A DNA stretch of 64,000 nucleotides, taken from positions 186,001 through 250,000 of the forward strand of contig NZ_JAAIKE010000003.1 in assembly GCF_010915705.1 (NCBI RefSeq), in the 5' to 3' direction. A model generated the notes under the pieces. It saw only the letters and a list, made by a program, of their open reading frames with translations, had not been told where the DNA came from and made no database searches. Shown here one piece after another: positions 52,920-62,029 of this stretch; position 1 is the first letter of the stretch, and each line of letters opens with the position of its first letter. This DNA is from Pseudotabrizicola algicola. Lineage in GTDB: Bacteria > Pseudomonadota > Alphaproteobacteria > Rhodobacterales > Rhodobacteraceae. The position numbers and the translations under genes were made by a program.

Positions 52920-54219
52920 AGTAAACCAGCGACAGTTTGGCGGCGAGATCATCAAAGCCGAATCCGGCGGCCTGGGCGGCGTCATTGCGTCGGCAGCTGA
53001 AGTAGGCCGCCGCAAGGTCGGGGCCGAACCATGCCGCAGCATCGGCCTGCGCCTTGGCGGTCAGCGCCGCGTCAAGCGAGTCGGGCAGGGGCCGCACCTG
53101 CCATGCGCTTTTCTGCGCGGGCGACAGATCGGCGGGGTCATGTTGGACGTTGGGCGGCGCGGGTGATGCGGCTGCGATGCCCGCCAAGCCTGCGCGGATG
53201 ATTGCCGCCAGTGCGAGGTAGATATTGGCTGTCGCATCGGACACCCGGTATTCGAGCGAGGCTTTGGGGTTTGCGCCATTCGCTGACGGTGCGCGTGGCA
53301 CCAGACGCACCATTGCTTCGCGGTTGCGCAGTCCGACGCAGGTAAATGCCCCCACCCATGAATGTGGCCGCAATCGCGAATAGGAGTTCGCCGACAAAAC
53401 CGTCAGCGGCACTAGGCTTTCGGCATGATCCAGAATTCCGGCGACAAAGGGGGCAGAGCGGTCAGTGAGCCAGTCGGCGCTCGCCGTCACATTCTCGGAC
53501 CCGTCCCAGAGCGAGAAATGGATATGCACGCCATTTCCCACGTCTTGCAGCGACGGTTTGGGCAGAAAACTCGCCCTCAGGCCCATGCGCCTTGCGGTAT
53601 CGCGGATGGTTTCGAGCGTCAGAACCGTGCGGTCGGCGGCGGCGAGCGGATCGGTCGGAACGGAGCTTATCTCGAACTGTGATTGGCCATATTCGGCCTG
53701 AAACTGTTCCAGCGCGATACCGGCGCGCTCCAGAATGTCGAGAACGGCCTGCCCCAACGGGGCAATCGCGCGGCCTGCGGGCAGGGAAAAGGCGATGTGG
53801 TTTGGCTCATTCAGGCCGTGAACGGTGAATTCATGTTCCAGCGCCACCTTCATGGTCAGCCCCGTTGCCTCTTTCAGATCGGCAATCGCGGCTTTGAGCG
53901 CGCTGCGCGGGCAACAGGCCCAAGGCGCGCCATCCATCTGCCGCGCGTCACACAGGGCCAGATCGAAGGCGGGTCCACCATCTTGCGGGCCCAAGGAGAT
54001 GCGCGCCGAAGGGTCCGGCACAAAGCGGATTTCGCCCAAGGGGCCAAAGCCGTTGTCGGATGGCAGGCCGTTCAGCGCGCCGATGGTCAGGTTGGCGGGC
54101 ACCCAAGGCAGGCCCTCGGCCATTGCCTCGTCGATCCGCGCCTCTGGCACCGACCTGCCGCGCAAGATGCCATTCAGGTCCTGATTGCCCAGAAACAGAA
54201 ACCGCCCGCTGCCGCCCAT
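52918..54219 (-). CDS. Glutamine-synthetase family protein (gamma-glutamylamine synthetase, PuuA-like)
   Basis: A 433-residue member of the GS family. Catalytic-domain landmarks are Glu in VALEHEFTV, the Glu pair in AEYGQSQFEIS, NGVHIHFSLWD, NSYSRLRPHSW and RLVPRAPSANGANPKASLEYR; the adenylylation region of GlnA-I is not evident. The sequence fits enzymes that join glutamate to amines or polyamines rather than ammonia. It is the last gene of the TRAP importer operon, suggesting that the imported compound, or an amine from it, is gamma-glutamylated. The starting ATG has a G-rich upstream stretch. Substrate is inferred only. Confidence 0.84.
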   Translation of the reverse strand: MGGSGRFLFLGNQDLNGILRGRSVPEARIDEAMAEGLPWVPANLTIGALNGLPSDNGFGPLGEIRFVPDPSARISLGPQDGGPAFDLALCDARQMDGAPWACCPRSALKAAIADLKEATGLTMKVALEHEFTVHGLNEPNHIAFSLPAGRAIAPLGQAVLDILERAGIALEQFQAEYGQSQFEISSVPTDPLAAADRTVLTLETIRDTARRMGLRASFLPKPSLQDVGNGVHIHFSLWDGSENVTASADWLTDRSAPFVAGILDHAESLVPLTVLSANSYSRLRPHSWVGAFTCVGLRNREAMVRLVPRAPSANGANPKASLEYRVSDATANIYLALAAIIRAGLAGIAAASPAPPNVQHDPADLSPAQKSAWQVRPLPDSLDAALTAKAQADAAAWFGPDLAAAYFSCRRNDAAQAAGFGFDDLAAKLSLVY

Positions 54220-54347
54220 AGGCCCGCCCCCCGCTCTGGCGGCGCACCATCACAGCCGCCGCCATTCAGAATACACCAAGGGCCGGACCGAAGATCCCGC
54301 CCTTGGCTTTCGCTGTCACGCCCTGCGCGGCGTTTGGCCGAGGGGGG

Positions 54348-55337
54348 TTAGCGCCCCAAGGCGGCCTGAATACGGGCCAGATACTCTTGTGCCTCCGGCT
54401 GGTCTTTCAGGATGATGTCCCACGAGGTCTTGGCCTTTTCCATGAAGGGGGCCAGATCCGGCTCGATGATCTCGACGCCCGCCGCACGGGCGGTTTCGAT
54501 GCCGTCGGCAGCCAGTTTGTCATGCGCTGCAATGCCCACGGCAATCGACTCGGTCGCGGCGGTCTGGACGATTTCCTTCAGATCATCCGGCAGCGAGTCC
54601 CAGAACGATTTCGACAGCAGGAACACCGTGGTGGACTGATGCACCGTCAGCAGGGTGTAGCTGTTGACGGTTTCGTGGAACTTGTCGGCCACCAGGGCAT
54701 CGGGCGAGATTTCCAGCGCGTCGACCACGTTGTTTTGCAGCGCCATGAACAATTCGCCATAGGCCATCGGGGTCGGCTGCGTGCCAAAAGCGTTGTAGGC
54801 CTCGACGAAACCGGGGGTTGGCAGCACGCGGATTTTCACGCCCGCCAGATCATCGACCGTTTCGATCCGCACCGGATTGCGCGAAGCAACGCTGCGTTCG
54901 TAGCTGGACCCGAAGCCGAGGCCATACATGTCATAGTCGCCGAGCAGGTCCATCATCTCGCGGCCCATGTCGCTCTGCAGGATTTCATAGGCTTGCGCCT
55001 TGTTGTCGAACAGATAGGGCAGCGACAGCACGCGGTAGGCAGGCACCACGGTTTCCAGCGTCGAGCCGCCGATGAAACCGCCGGTCAGGATGCCGGTGCG
55101 GATCGACTGGATGGCGCGTGTCTCATTGCCCGCCTGTGCGCAGCACTGGATTTCCACCGTGATGCGCCCGCCCGAGCGTTCTTCCATCAGTTCCGAAAAA
55201 TGGTTCAGGATGACCTGATAGGGGCTCTGGTCGCTCAGCACATGGGCCAGCGTCATGTTGTAGGTCTCCGCGCTCGCGCTTCCGGCAAGCACGAAGGTGC
55301 TAGCGGCACCTGCGATCAGGGTCTTGAAAGCGTTCAT
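54348..55337 (-). CDS. TRAP transporter substrate-binding protein (DctP family)
   Basis: A 329-residue periplasmic receptor. A Sec signal (MNAFKTLIAGAASTFVLAGSASAE) precedes the DctP fold, with the ligand-carboxylate arginine region VKIRVLPTPGFVEAYNAFG. Two adjacent cysteines in IQCCAQAG are unusual. The start follows GGGAGGACAATCC. It is encoded 45 nt after the large TRAP permease. TRAP receptors bind organic acids, amino acids or ectoines; the ligand here is unknown. Confidence 0.93.
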   Translation of the reverse strand: MNAFKTLIAGAASTFVLAGSASAETYNMTLAHVLSDQSPYQVILNHFSELMEERSGGRITVEIQCCAQAGNETRAIQSIRTGILTGGFIGGSTLETVVPAYRVLSLPYLFDNKAQAYEILQSDMGREMMDLLGDYDMYGLGFGSSYERSVASRNPVRIETVDDLAGVKIRVLPTPGFVEAYNAFGTQPTPMAYGELFMALQNNVVDALEISPDALVADKFHETVNSYTLLTVHQSTTVFLLSKSFWDSLPDDLKEIVQTAATESIAVGIAAHDKLAADGIETARAAGVEIIEPDLAPFMEKAKTSWDIILKDQPEAQEYLARIQAALGR

Positions 55338-55382
55338 GGATTGTCCTCCCGTGGTTGGTTTTCTGTCTTTGGTCTTCTGTGG

Positions 55383-56654
55383 TTATCGAAGCAGGGCCAG
55401 CGAAATGCCGGGGACGTAGGTGATCAGCATTAGGTTGCCGATCAGCACCGCCAGAAACACTGCCAGCGGGCGCATCAGTTGCTCCATCGAGATCTTGGCG
55501 ATCCCGCAGGCGATGAAGAGGTTGACCCCGACCGGCGGCGTGACCATGCCGACCGCAAGATTGACGATCATGATCATGCCGAAATGCACGGGATGGATGC
55601 CGTAGCTGGCGGCAATCGGGGCGAGGATCGGGCCAAGGATGATGATGGCGGCAAAGGTTTCCATGAACATTCCGACGCCGATCAGAAACACATTGACCAG
55701 CAGCAGGAAGATCAGGGGGTTGTCGGTCAGCGTGCTGAGCAGCCCGCCGATCATTTGCGGCGCGCGCATCAGGTGCAGGGCAAAGCCGAACATCGCGGCG
55801 AAGGCGACGATGATCATCACCACCGCCGAGGTCACGGCTGCGCTTGCAAAGATGCGCGGCATGTCCCGCAGGCTGATTTCACGGTAGACGACGACGCTGA
55901 GGAAGATAGCGTAGACCACGGCCACCACCGCTGCCTCGGTCGCGGTGAAGATGCCGCCGAAGATACCTCCCAGAATGATGACAGGCAGGAACAGCGACAG
56001 AGAGGCCCGTGCGGCGGCGGTTCCGACGCGGCGCAGGTAGGGGCCGTGCTGGAATGGCTGCCGCTCGCCATAGCCCATCACCATCGACATCAAGATGACG
56101 GTGGCAATCAGCGACAGGCCGATCATCAGGCCGGGCAGAAAGCCCGCGATGAACATCTCGGTGATCGAAACGCCTGTCGTCACGCCATAGATAATCATCG
56201 CGACCGAAGGCGGAATGATGACCCCCAACTCGCCCGATGCCGCAGTGGTGGCGGCGCTGAAGGGGCGCGGATATTTCTGTTTCTCCATCTCTGGAATCAG
56301 CATCGAGCCCACGGCTGCCGCAGTTGCAGCCGATGATCCCGAAATCGTCGCAAACAGCATCGAGGTCAGCACGACCGCCGCCGCCAGCCCGCCCCGCACC
56401 CATGACAGCAGGGCCTTGGCCAGATCGACCAGCCGTTCGGCGATGCCGCCGAACTGCATCAGGCGGCCCGCCAGAACGTAAAGGGGCAGCGCCATCAGCG
56501 TGAAGCTGTCGAGGGACTCGAACACCACCTGCGGCACGGCGATAAGGGGAATCCCCCGCTCGATCAGATAGGGCAGCGAGGCCATGCCAAGCGCAAGGGC
56601 GATCGGCACGCTGATGGCGAAGAGGCCCAGAAGGATCAGGATCAGCATCGCCAT
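55383..56654 (-). CDS. TRAP transporter large permease (DctM family)
   Basis: A 423-residue protein with about twelve membrane helices. Family blocks include LMALPLYVLAGRLM, ATISGSSAATAAAVGS, ASGELGVIIPPSV and MVTPPVGVNLF. It mediates Na+-coupled uptake with the DctQ partner. The start follows GGAGG lying at the end of dctQ, 3 nt after its stop. Confidence 0.95.
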   Translation of the reverse strand: MAMLILILLGLFAISVPIALALGMASLPYLIERGIPLIAVPQVVFESLDSFTLMALPLYVLAGRLMQFGGIAERLVDLAKALLSWVRGGLAAAVVLTSMLFATISGSSAATAAAVGSMLIPEMEKQKYPRPFSAATTAASGELGVIIPPSVAMIIYGVTTGVSITEMFIAGFLPGLMIGLSLIATVILMSMVMGYGERQPFQHGPYLRRVGTAAARASLSLFLPVIILGGIFGGIFTATEAAVVAVVYAIFLSVVVYREISLRDMPRIFASAAVTSAVVMIIVAFAAMFGFALHLMRAPQMIGGLLSTLTDNPLIFLLLVNVFLIGVGMFMETFAAIIILGPILAPIAASYGIHPVHFGMIMIVNLAVGMVTPPVGVNLFIACGIAKISMEQLMRPLAVFLAVLIGNLMLITYVPGISLALLR

Positions 56655-56657
56655 GAC

Positions 56658-57185
56658 CTAAACCTCCGGCGCGTCATCGGCGGCGTAACGGATGTCACGG
56701 CCGGAAAGGGCGGTATCGAGGATCAGGGTCAGCGCATTGATGAACATGAGCGATGCGCCCACCGGCATCGCCCAATAGACATAATCCTTGGTGATCCCCA
56801 GCACGGGGCTTGTCTCTGTCCGTCCGAGGTTGACGAAAGACAACCCGACCCAGACCATCATCACGAAGAAGCCAAGGCACAGCAGGATCGACAGGTAGCG
56901 CACCGGCACGCCGATCTTTGCGGGCAGTTTACGCACGCCGAATTCCAGCGCGATCATCTGCGCATGGCGCACGCCCACGCCCGCGCCCAGAAACACCATC
57001 CAGATCAGCGCATAGCGCGCCAGTTCTTCTGTCCACGGGGCACTGATGTTGACGCCTGCCGCTGTCAGGACAAAGCGCACGGTGACCTGACCAAAGACCG
57101 AGACGGTCACCACCATGAGCAACAAGCCGACAAGGATCGTGACGCCGGAGTTCAGTTTGTCGATGGCGGTCACGATGCTTCGCAA
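56658..57185 (-). CDS. TRAP transporter small permease (DctQ family)
   Basis: About 175 residues with four membrane helices (TILVGLLLMVVTVSVFGQV, YLSILLCLGFFVMMVWVGL and others) and the ISAPWTEELARYALIWMVFLGAGVGVR signature. I place the start at TTG (LRSIVTAIDK) since AAGGAAG is 6 nt upstream and the longer frame to 57332 would run through operator site 9. A GTG four codons later is the alternative. It opens the TRAP-GS operon. Confidence 0.88.
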   Translation of the reverse strand: MRSIVTAIDKLNSGVTILVGLLLMVVTVSVFGQVTVRFVLTAAGVNISAPWTEELARYALIWMVFLGAGVGVRHAQMIALEFGVRKLPAKIGVPVRYLSILLCLGFFVMMVWVGLSFVNLGRTETSPVLGITKDYVYWAMPVGASLMFINALTLILDTALSGRDIRYAADDAPEV

Positions 57186-57298
57186 AGCGGTCTTCCTTGA
57201 TGATCCAAACCTGCGGGCTGCCCCGTGCGGAGGCGTGTTGCCCCGCTTTCCCAAGGGGCGGCGAACCCTTGTTTCAATTTGTTCACTAGAATCGATTT

Positions 57299-57332
57299 GT
57301 GCGCAATAGTTTCTTTTGTTCGGATAGTGCAC
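57299..57332. promoter_or_regulatory. PcaU-type operator, site 9 (TRAP-GS operon)
   Basis: Half-sites GTGCG (57299), GTTTC (57309, degraded), GTTCG (57318) and TGCAC (57328), two units offset by 19. It lies 113 nt upstream of the proposed DctQ start. Confidence 0.72.
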
Positions 57333-57379
57333 AAACTGCGAGATGCCATGCTTGTGGCCCCATGCGCTTGCTGCGGCGC

Positions 57380-57844
57380 TCAGCGCCGGCCGATCGGGTG
57401 CATGCTGCGGCGGTGAAAGTCTTTCATGCCGGCCGCCTTCAGGGTCAGCCGACTTATCTTCCAGCCCTGCGGTGTGCGCAGAAATTCATGATGGTATTGC
57501 GCCCACAACTCGCCGTCCGGCGCGCCGGAATGGTAGCGGTGCCATGCGTAAAGATAGCAGATGCTGCGGGCAAAATCCTCAGATTCAAGGCGAATATCGA
57601 TGTTTGATACATGATGGCTGGTCGCGGCAAAGGTCGTGTTCAGGCCGGTTGCCACCGCGGCGTGGATCGCATCCGCGCCATGCAAGGTCGCAGCCTCCGG
57701 TCCGTAATCCACCACCGCATCGGGGGTGAACAGCGCCGCCAGCTGTTCGGGTTCATTCCGGTCGAAATGGTAGCAATAGGCCCGGATCAGCGCGGAAATC
57801 GCCTCGCGGTCCAGCAGGGTTTGCAGCGCGTGTGTCGTATCCAT
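57380..57844 (-). CDS. SnoaL-like / NTF2-fold protein
   Basis: A 154-residue protein of the SnoaL_4 class. The motifs DREAISALIRAYCYHFDRNEPEQLAALFTPDAVVDYGP and SHHVSNIDIRLE, with a His and Asp facing the cone, are typical of small NTF2-fold dehydratases, isomerases or hydroxylase-associated subunits. The start follows AAGGAAAGTC and is 23 nt from operator site 10. It may be a lyase or isomerase of the pathway; a specific function cannot be given. Confidence 0.83.
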   Translation of the reverse strand: MDTTHALQTLLDREAISALIRAYCYHFDRNEPEQLAALFTPDAVVDYGPEAATLHGADAIHAAVATGLNTTFAATSHHVSNIDIRLESEDFARSICYLYAWHRYHSGAPDGELWAQYHHEFLRTPQGWKISRLTLKAAGMKDFHRRSMHPIGRR

Positions 57845-57867
57845 TCTGACTTTCCTTGGCTTGCCTT

Positions 57868-57891
57868 GTGCATAGATCGCACATTTGTTCT
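57868..57891. promoter_or_regulatory. PcaU-type operator, site 10 (SnoaL-like gene)
   Basis: Half-sites GTGCA (57868), CGCAC (57878) and GTTCT (57887) in the short gap between the Pot-type permease stop and the SnoaL-like start. It gives the small gene its own control despite the leftward operon behind it. Confidence 0.74.
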
Positions 57892-57900
57892 TTGATCGGG

Positions 57901-58692
57901 TCAGGTTCTGCGTGCCAGAAGCTGCCGAACGGCAAGCAGCAACAGAACGATCAGCCCCGAGACAAAGGTTCCGATCACCGCAATCGCAGGCACCAAGGGC
58001 GAGTAATTGGTTGCCGTCCGGGAAAACAGCCAGAGCGGCAAGGGTGTATCGGCGCCGCTGGTGTAGACCGAAAGCGGCAGATTCGACCAAGACAGCAGAA
58101 AGGCGAAGAGCGCGCCGGAAAAGATCCCCGGCCAGAGCGCGGGCAGCGTGATCTCGCGCGCCACCTGCCAGCGTGAGGCCCCCAGATCAAAGGCGGCTTC
58201 CTCTTGCGCCACGTCATACCCGAACAGCCGGATCGAGATCACAAGTGTCACGATGGGGACGATCCAGACCGCATGGGCCACCACGGCGGTTTTCCAGCTT
58301 GGCGCAATGCCAAGCGCCGACATTGACAGCAGCAAGGCAAGCCCGAGAACGGGCTGGGGGAAAAAGATCGGCAGCACGATAAGGCGCTGGAACAGACTGC
58401 GCCCTTTCCAGTCATAGCGCGCATAGGCCATTGCGCCGATGGTCCCCAGCAGCACCGATACGAGCACCACGCAGAGCGCGATCTGGAGCGAGATCATGTG
58501 CAGGGTAACGGTGGTGTAATCTGCCGCCGCTGCGCGATAGGCGTCCAGCGTCCAGACCCGATGCGGAAAGCGCATGTAGCGCGTGTTGGCCAAGGAGGCG
58601 AGGATGACAGAGACGATGGGCAGGTAAAGGGCCGTCACCACGGTTCCGACCCAGATCACCTTGAGCCACAGGATGTGCCGCCCCCCGCTCAT
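57901..58692 (-). CDS. ABC permease 2, PotC-like (importer 4)
   Basis: A 263-residue inner-membrane permease of the spermidine/putrescine class, with about six helices and the coupling loop QEEAAFDLGASRWQVAREITLPAL. It overlaps the first permease by 4 nt. It ends just before the SnoaL-like gene's operator. Confidence 0.91.
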   Translation of the reverse strand: MSGGRHILWLKVIWVGTVVTALYLPIVSVILASLANTRYMRFPHRVWTLDAYRAAAADYTTVTLHMISLQIALCVVLVSVLLGTIGAMAYARYDWKGRSLFQRLIVLPIFFPQPVLGLALLLSMSALGIAPSWKTAVVAHAVWIVPIVTLVISIRLFGYDVAQEEAAFDLGASRWQVAREITLPALWPGIFSGALFAFLLSWSNLPLSVYTSGADTPLPLWLFSRTATNYSPLVPAIAVIGTFVSGLIVLLLLAVRQLLARRT

Positions 58693-59531
58693 CGCCGCAG
58701 CATCCGGTTAAGGTCAATCCGCCGCACCGCCGGAAACACCAGCGCTGCGGTGACGACGATCACCAGCACGGTCAGCGCGGCCCCCATGGGCCAATCCTGC
58801 GCGTAGTTGAAGCGCTGTTCGATGGTTGCAGTGATGACGGTGACCGCCCGTCCGCCCAGAATGGCGGCCTCGGCATTGGCGCCAAGGCAGAGCACAAAGG
58901 TCAGCAATCCGCCGACCAGCAGACCGGGCGCAGCGAGCGGAAGTTCCACTTCGCGCAGCACGGCCCATGAACTTGCCCCGAGGTCACGCGCGGCCTCTAT
59001 CCTGTCGGCGGGGATCATGGCGACGCCCAGCAGCAGGGGGAACAGCATGAAGGGAAAATGTATGTAGATCATGCCGACCAGGGCCGCGAGACGGGTGTTG
59101 AGGATGGTTCCGATCTGCACATCGAACAGTGCATTGAGCGTTCCGGCCAGAATGCCGCCGCCCGGCATCAGGAATACCGACAGGCCAAAGAGGCGGACGC
59201 TTTCGGAGATGAAGATCGGCAGGGCAATCAGCGCGGTGACAAGGCTGGCCCAGCGGCCTGTGTGGCGGTGCAATATCTTGGCCGTCGGCCAAGCCAGCAC
59301 TGCGGTGATGAGTGTGGTCAGCGCGGCCCCGAGCAGCGACCACATCAAGGGCCGCCCGTAACCGTCGGCAAAGGCGCTGCGATAGTTTTGCAGGCCGATA
59401 TCGGTGGTCAGCGCAAAGCTGCGTGGTGGCATCAGACTATACCAGACCACAATCACCATAGGGGCCGCAAAGAACAGCAGCATCGCCACGATCAGCGGCA
59501 GCGCATACCAAAGACCCGGATTGCGGCGCAT
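58689..59531 (-). CDS. ABC permease 1, PotB-like (importer 4)
   Basis: A 280-residue permease. The first helix LWYALPLIVAMLLFFAAPMVIV and the coupling loop RIEAARDLGASSWAVLREVELPLA are typical. The start at MRRNPG overlaps the ATPase stop as TGATG and has GGTGGA upstream; a start 15 nt earlier is possible. Confidence 0.91.
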   Translation of the reverse strand: MRRNPGLWYALPLIVAMLLFFAAPMVIVVWYSLMPPRSFALTTDIGLQNYRSAFADGYGRPLMWSLLGAALTTLITAVLAWPTAKILHRHTGRWASLVTALIALPIFISESVRLFGLSVFLMPGGGILAGTLNALFDVQIGTILNTRLAALVGMIYIHFPFMLFPLLLGVAMIPADRIEAARDLGASSWAVLREVELPLAAPGLLVGGLLTFVLCLGANAEAAILGGRAVTVITATIEQRFNYAQDWPMGAALTVLVIVVTAALVFPAVRRIDLNRMLRR

Positions 59532-60568
59532 CAGCTGTCCACCCATGCGATGTCGGCCGGATCAAAGCCAAAGCGCGCGGTTTGTCCAACCTCCAGCGCG
59601 CTGCGGGGGCCGGCGGCAACTTCTGCGATCAGCGCGGTATTCCCCGCCCTGAGGTGAAATTGCGTGCGCGAGCCCAGCATCAGCTTTTGCGTGACCAAGG
59701 CATCGAAGGACGGACCTTCGCCCGCGCCGGGCGACAAGGCTTCGGGGCGCAAGACGGCGAAGGCCCCCGGTGCCTGCGGTGCGGGCAGATCAAGATCGGC
59801 AAAGTGCGGGGTGCCCTTTGTCCGGCTGATCTCCAGAATGTTTACCTCTCCCATGAAGCTTGCAACAAAGCGGCTGTTGGGGCGGCGATAGATTTCATCC
59901 GGCGTGCCGATCTGTTCAAACCGGCCCGTCCGCATGATGGCGATACGGTCTGACATCACCATCGCCTCTTCGAGGCTGTGGGTGATGTAGATGAAGGTCT
60001 TTCCGGTGCGCTGATGCAGTTCTTTCAGTTCTACTTCGAGCGTTTTGCGCAAGCGGTAGTCGATGGCGGACAGGGGTTCGTCAAAGAACAGGATTTCCGG
60101 GTCGGACCCCAGCGCGCGCGCAAGGGCCACCCTTTGCCTTTCCCCGCCCGAACATTGGGTGACGGGGCGCGGATAGTAGTCCTCGGGCAAACGCACGAGG
60201 CGCAACAGGTCCAGCGCGCGGGCGCGGCGCTCTGCCTGAGGAACGCCTTTCATCTTCATCGCGAATTCGATGTTCTGACCGACGCTGCGGTGATCGAACA
60301 AGGCCAGCGATTGAAACACCATCGCAGTTGGCCTGCGGTTGGCGGGCACCTCGGTGATATCTGTCCCGCGCAGGTGCAGACGGCCCGTCGTGGGCGTATC
60401 CAGCCCCGCCAGCAACCGCACGAGAGAAGATTTCCCGCTGCCTGACGGGCCGACGATGGTGAAGAACTCGCCGTCGCGAATATCGAGAGAGATGTCGTCG
60501 ACGGCGGTCTTGCTGCCGAAACGCTTTGTAAGACCCGTCAGCGTCAGGGCCGGCGGGGGAAGTGCCAT
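59531..60568 (-). CDS. ABC ATPase, PotA-like (importer 4)
   Basis: A 345-residue ATPase. Walker A GPSGSGKS, Q-loop MVFQSLALF, signature CSGGERQR (Cys-Ser rather than Leu-Ser) and Walker B ILFFDEPLSAIDYRLR are present. A C-terminal TOBE domain follows (FAVLRPEALS). It lies 3 nt downstream of the binding-protein gene. Confidence 0.93.
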   Translation of the reverse strand: MALPPPALTLTGLTKRFGSKTAVDDISLDIRDGEFFTIVGPSGSGKSSLVRLLAGLDTPTTGRLHLRGTDITEVPANRRPTAMVFQSLALFDHRSVGQNIEFAMKMKGVPQAERRARALDLLRLVRLPEDYYPRPVTQCSGGERQRVALARALGSDPEILFFDEPLSAIDYRLRKTLEVELKELHQRTGKTFIYITHSLEEAMVMSDRIAIMRTGRFEQIGTPDEIYRRPNSRFVASFMGEVNILEISRTKGTPHFADLDLPAPQAPGAFAVLRPEALSPGAGEGPSFDALVTQKLMLGSRTQFHLRAGNTALIAEVAAGPRSALEVGQTARFGFDPADIAWVDS

Positions 60569-60571
60569 GCC

Positions 60572-61765
60572 TTAACCCCGAGCGCGCATCGCGGCCGAAT
60601 AGATGTCATACAGACGGTCATAATCCGGCACGATGTCGAATTCGACAGCATTGGCGATGCGCTCGTCGAATTCATCCCATTGGATTGCCGCCAATTCCTC
60701 GGTGCTGAAACGCGACATCAGCTCGGGGTTGGCCATCTGGGCGACGGGTTGGAAGTTTCCGTTGCCGCGCGCCACGATCTCTGCTGCGTCGGGCGTTGTG
60801 ATGAACTCAAGGAAATCAAGCGCCGCGTCCAGCGGATCGGGGTTGTTCACCGCCGAGTTGATTTCGATCCAGTTGATGCCGCCCTTGCCATCTGCCGGAC
60901 CCGAGTTCGGCGTAATCGCATAAAGGTTTTCCACACCCTCCAGCCGCGCCGCCGCCGTGGTATAGGTGCCGCCCGTAAAATAGAGGTCGATCTCGCCGTT
61001 CAGGATCGCAAGGTTCAGCTGCACGAAATCGGTGGTGATCAGCTTGGCATTCTGGATCCAGCGCTTTGCGGTTTCCTCAAAGCGCGCCACCTCTTCATCG
61101 GTCTTGACCTTGAAGGGATGCACCCCCGCGCCCATGCAGATGTCCATCACGTTCCAGTCTTCATAGGCCAGAATGCCATAGCGCCCGCTGAAATCGGGGT
61201 TGTTGAACAGGTCCCAGCCTTCGTCCTTGGCCAGTTGGGGCGAGATCACGTCAGAGTTGACGACGAAATCAAAGGTTTCGTAACGCTGCACCACGCCCAG
61301 AAGGTGGTTGCCGTCCTCGCTCATTGCCCAGGGGTAGGGGGCGGCAAACTTGGGTTTCATCTGGGCATAGAGCGGTTCAAAACGATCACGCGGCAGTTCC
61401 CGGATGAGCCCCGCCGGCCACATCTCGCCCCGCGCCCACGGGTTGTTGACGTTGATGAAATCCCAGACCGCCGTTTCCCCTGCCCGCAGACGGTTCACCG
61501 AGCTCGGGTCCGAAATGTGAATCTCGTAGCGGATATCGCCGCCCGTCTGCTCTTTCCAAAGCGCCAGCAAGCGCGGGTCGGCATAGGCATCCCATGTCAG
61601 CAAGGACAGCGGGCGCGACTGTGCCGCCGCCGCACGCGGAAGGCCTGCCGCCGCGGCGCCTGCTGCCAGGCCTTGCATGAACTTTCGCCTACTGACCGAG
61701 TGCTGCATAGGGGTGCGCAGCGGGTTGCGAGATGCCATCTGGGAGAGAATACGATCGCGGTTCAT
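60572..61765 (-). CDS. ABC substrate-binding protein, PotD-like (importer 4)
   Basis: A 397-residue periplasmic receptor of the extracellular solute-binding family 1/8. A long N-terminus leads to a Tat motif (SVSRRKFMQGLAAGAAAAG, arginines at about 26-27). The mature part starts RPLSLLTWDAYADPRLLALW, as in polyamine and related receptors. The start follows GGAGGCCCCC and is 12 nt from operator site 11; an ATG at residue 20 is the alternative. Ligand could be a polyamine or other cation but is not proven. Confidence 0.9.
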   Translation of the reverse strand: MNRDRILSQMASRNPLRTPMQHSVSRRKFMQGLAAGAAAAGLPRAAAAQSRPLSLLTWDAYADPRLLALWKEQTGGDIRYEIHISDPSSVNRLRAGETAVWDFINVNNPWARGEMWPAGLIRELPRDRFEPLYAQMKPKFAAPYPWAMSEDGNHLLGVVQRYETFDFVVNSDVISPQLAKDEGWDLFNNPDFSGRYGILAYEDWNVMDICMGAGVHPFKVKTDEEVARFEETAKRWIQNAKLITTDFVQLNLAILNGEIDLYFTGGTYTTAAARLEGVENLYAITPNSGPADGKGGINWIEINSAVNNPDPLDAALDFLEFITTPDAAEIVARGNGNFQPVAQMANPELMSRFSTEELAAIQWDEFDERIANAVEFDIVPDYDRLYDIYSAAMRARG

Positions 61766-61777
61766 GGGGGCCTCCTT

Positions 61778-61801
61778 GTTCGCTATGCGAACTGTTATGC
61801 G
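61778..61801. promoter_or_regulatory. PcaU-type operator, site 11 (Pot-type importer)
   Basis: The perfect 15-base palindrome GTTCGCTATGCGAAC (61778-61792) is followed after 4 nt by a third half-site ATGCG (61797). It lies 12 nt from the leftward binding-protein ATG and is the best single match to the pattern. Confidence 0.83.
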
Positions 61802-61982
61802 CTATTTTGATTCTTTCAATCGGAATTTTTCAATCATCCGGAGAAGCTATTTTCGTTTTCGCCCTACGGTGGCACGCCTTCTGCCATAAAAATAAGCGAA
61901 GCGGCGCTGTCTGCGCCGTTGATCTTGCGCCTTTTGTCTTTCTGGCTGTCTGGCGACAGGCTTGCCCTGATCGTGGTGATCG

Positions 61983-61996
61983 TAAACAAATGTGCG
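61983..61996. promoter_or_regulatory. PcaU-type operator, site 12 (weak, isochorismatase gene)
   Basis: TAAAC-N4-GTGCG, a two-half-site match with one clear mismatch, 33 nt before the isochorismatase-fold gene. It is the weakest of the set and is listed mainly for its position. Confidence 0.45.
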
Positions 61997-62029
61997 TAGA
62001 ATCATAAGCTCAGGCAGAAAGGTTGCCCC

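Noticed and set aside
57186-57332. A longer DctQ beginning at 57332
   Set aside because: The extra frame would run through operator site 9 and adds a non-membrane leader not typical of DctQ; a TTG start with a good ribosome site is available.
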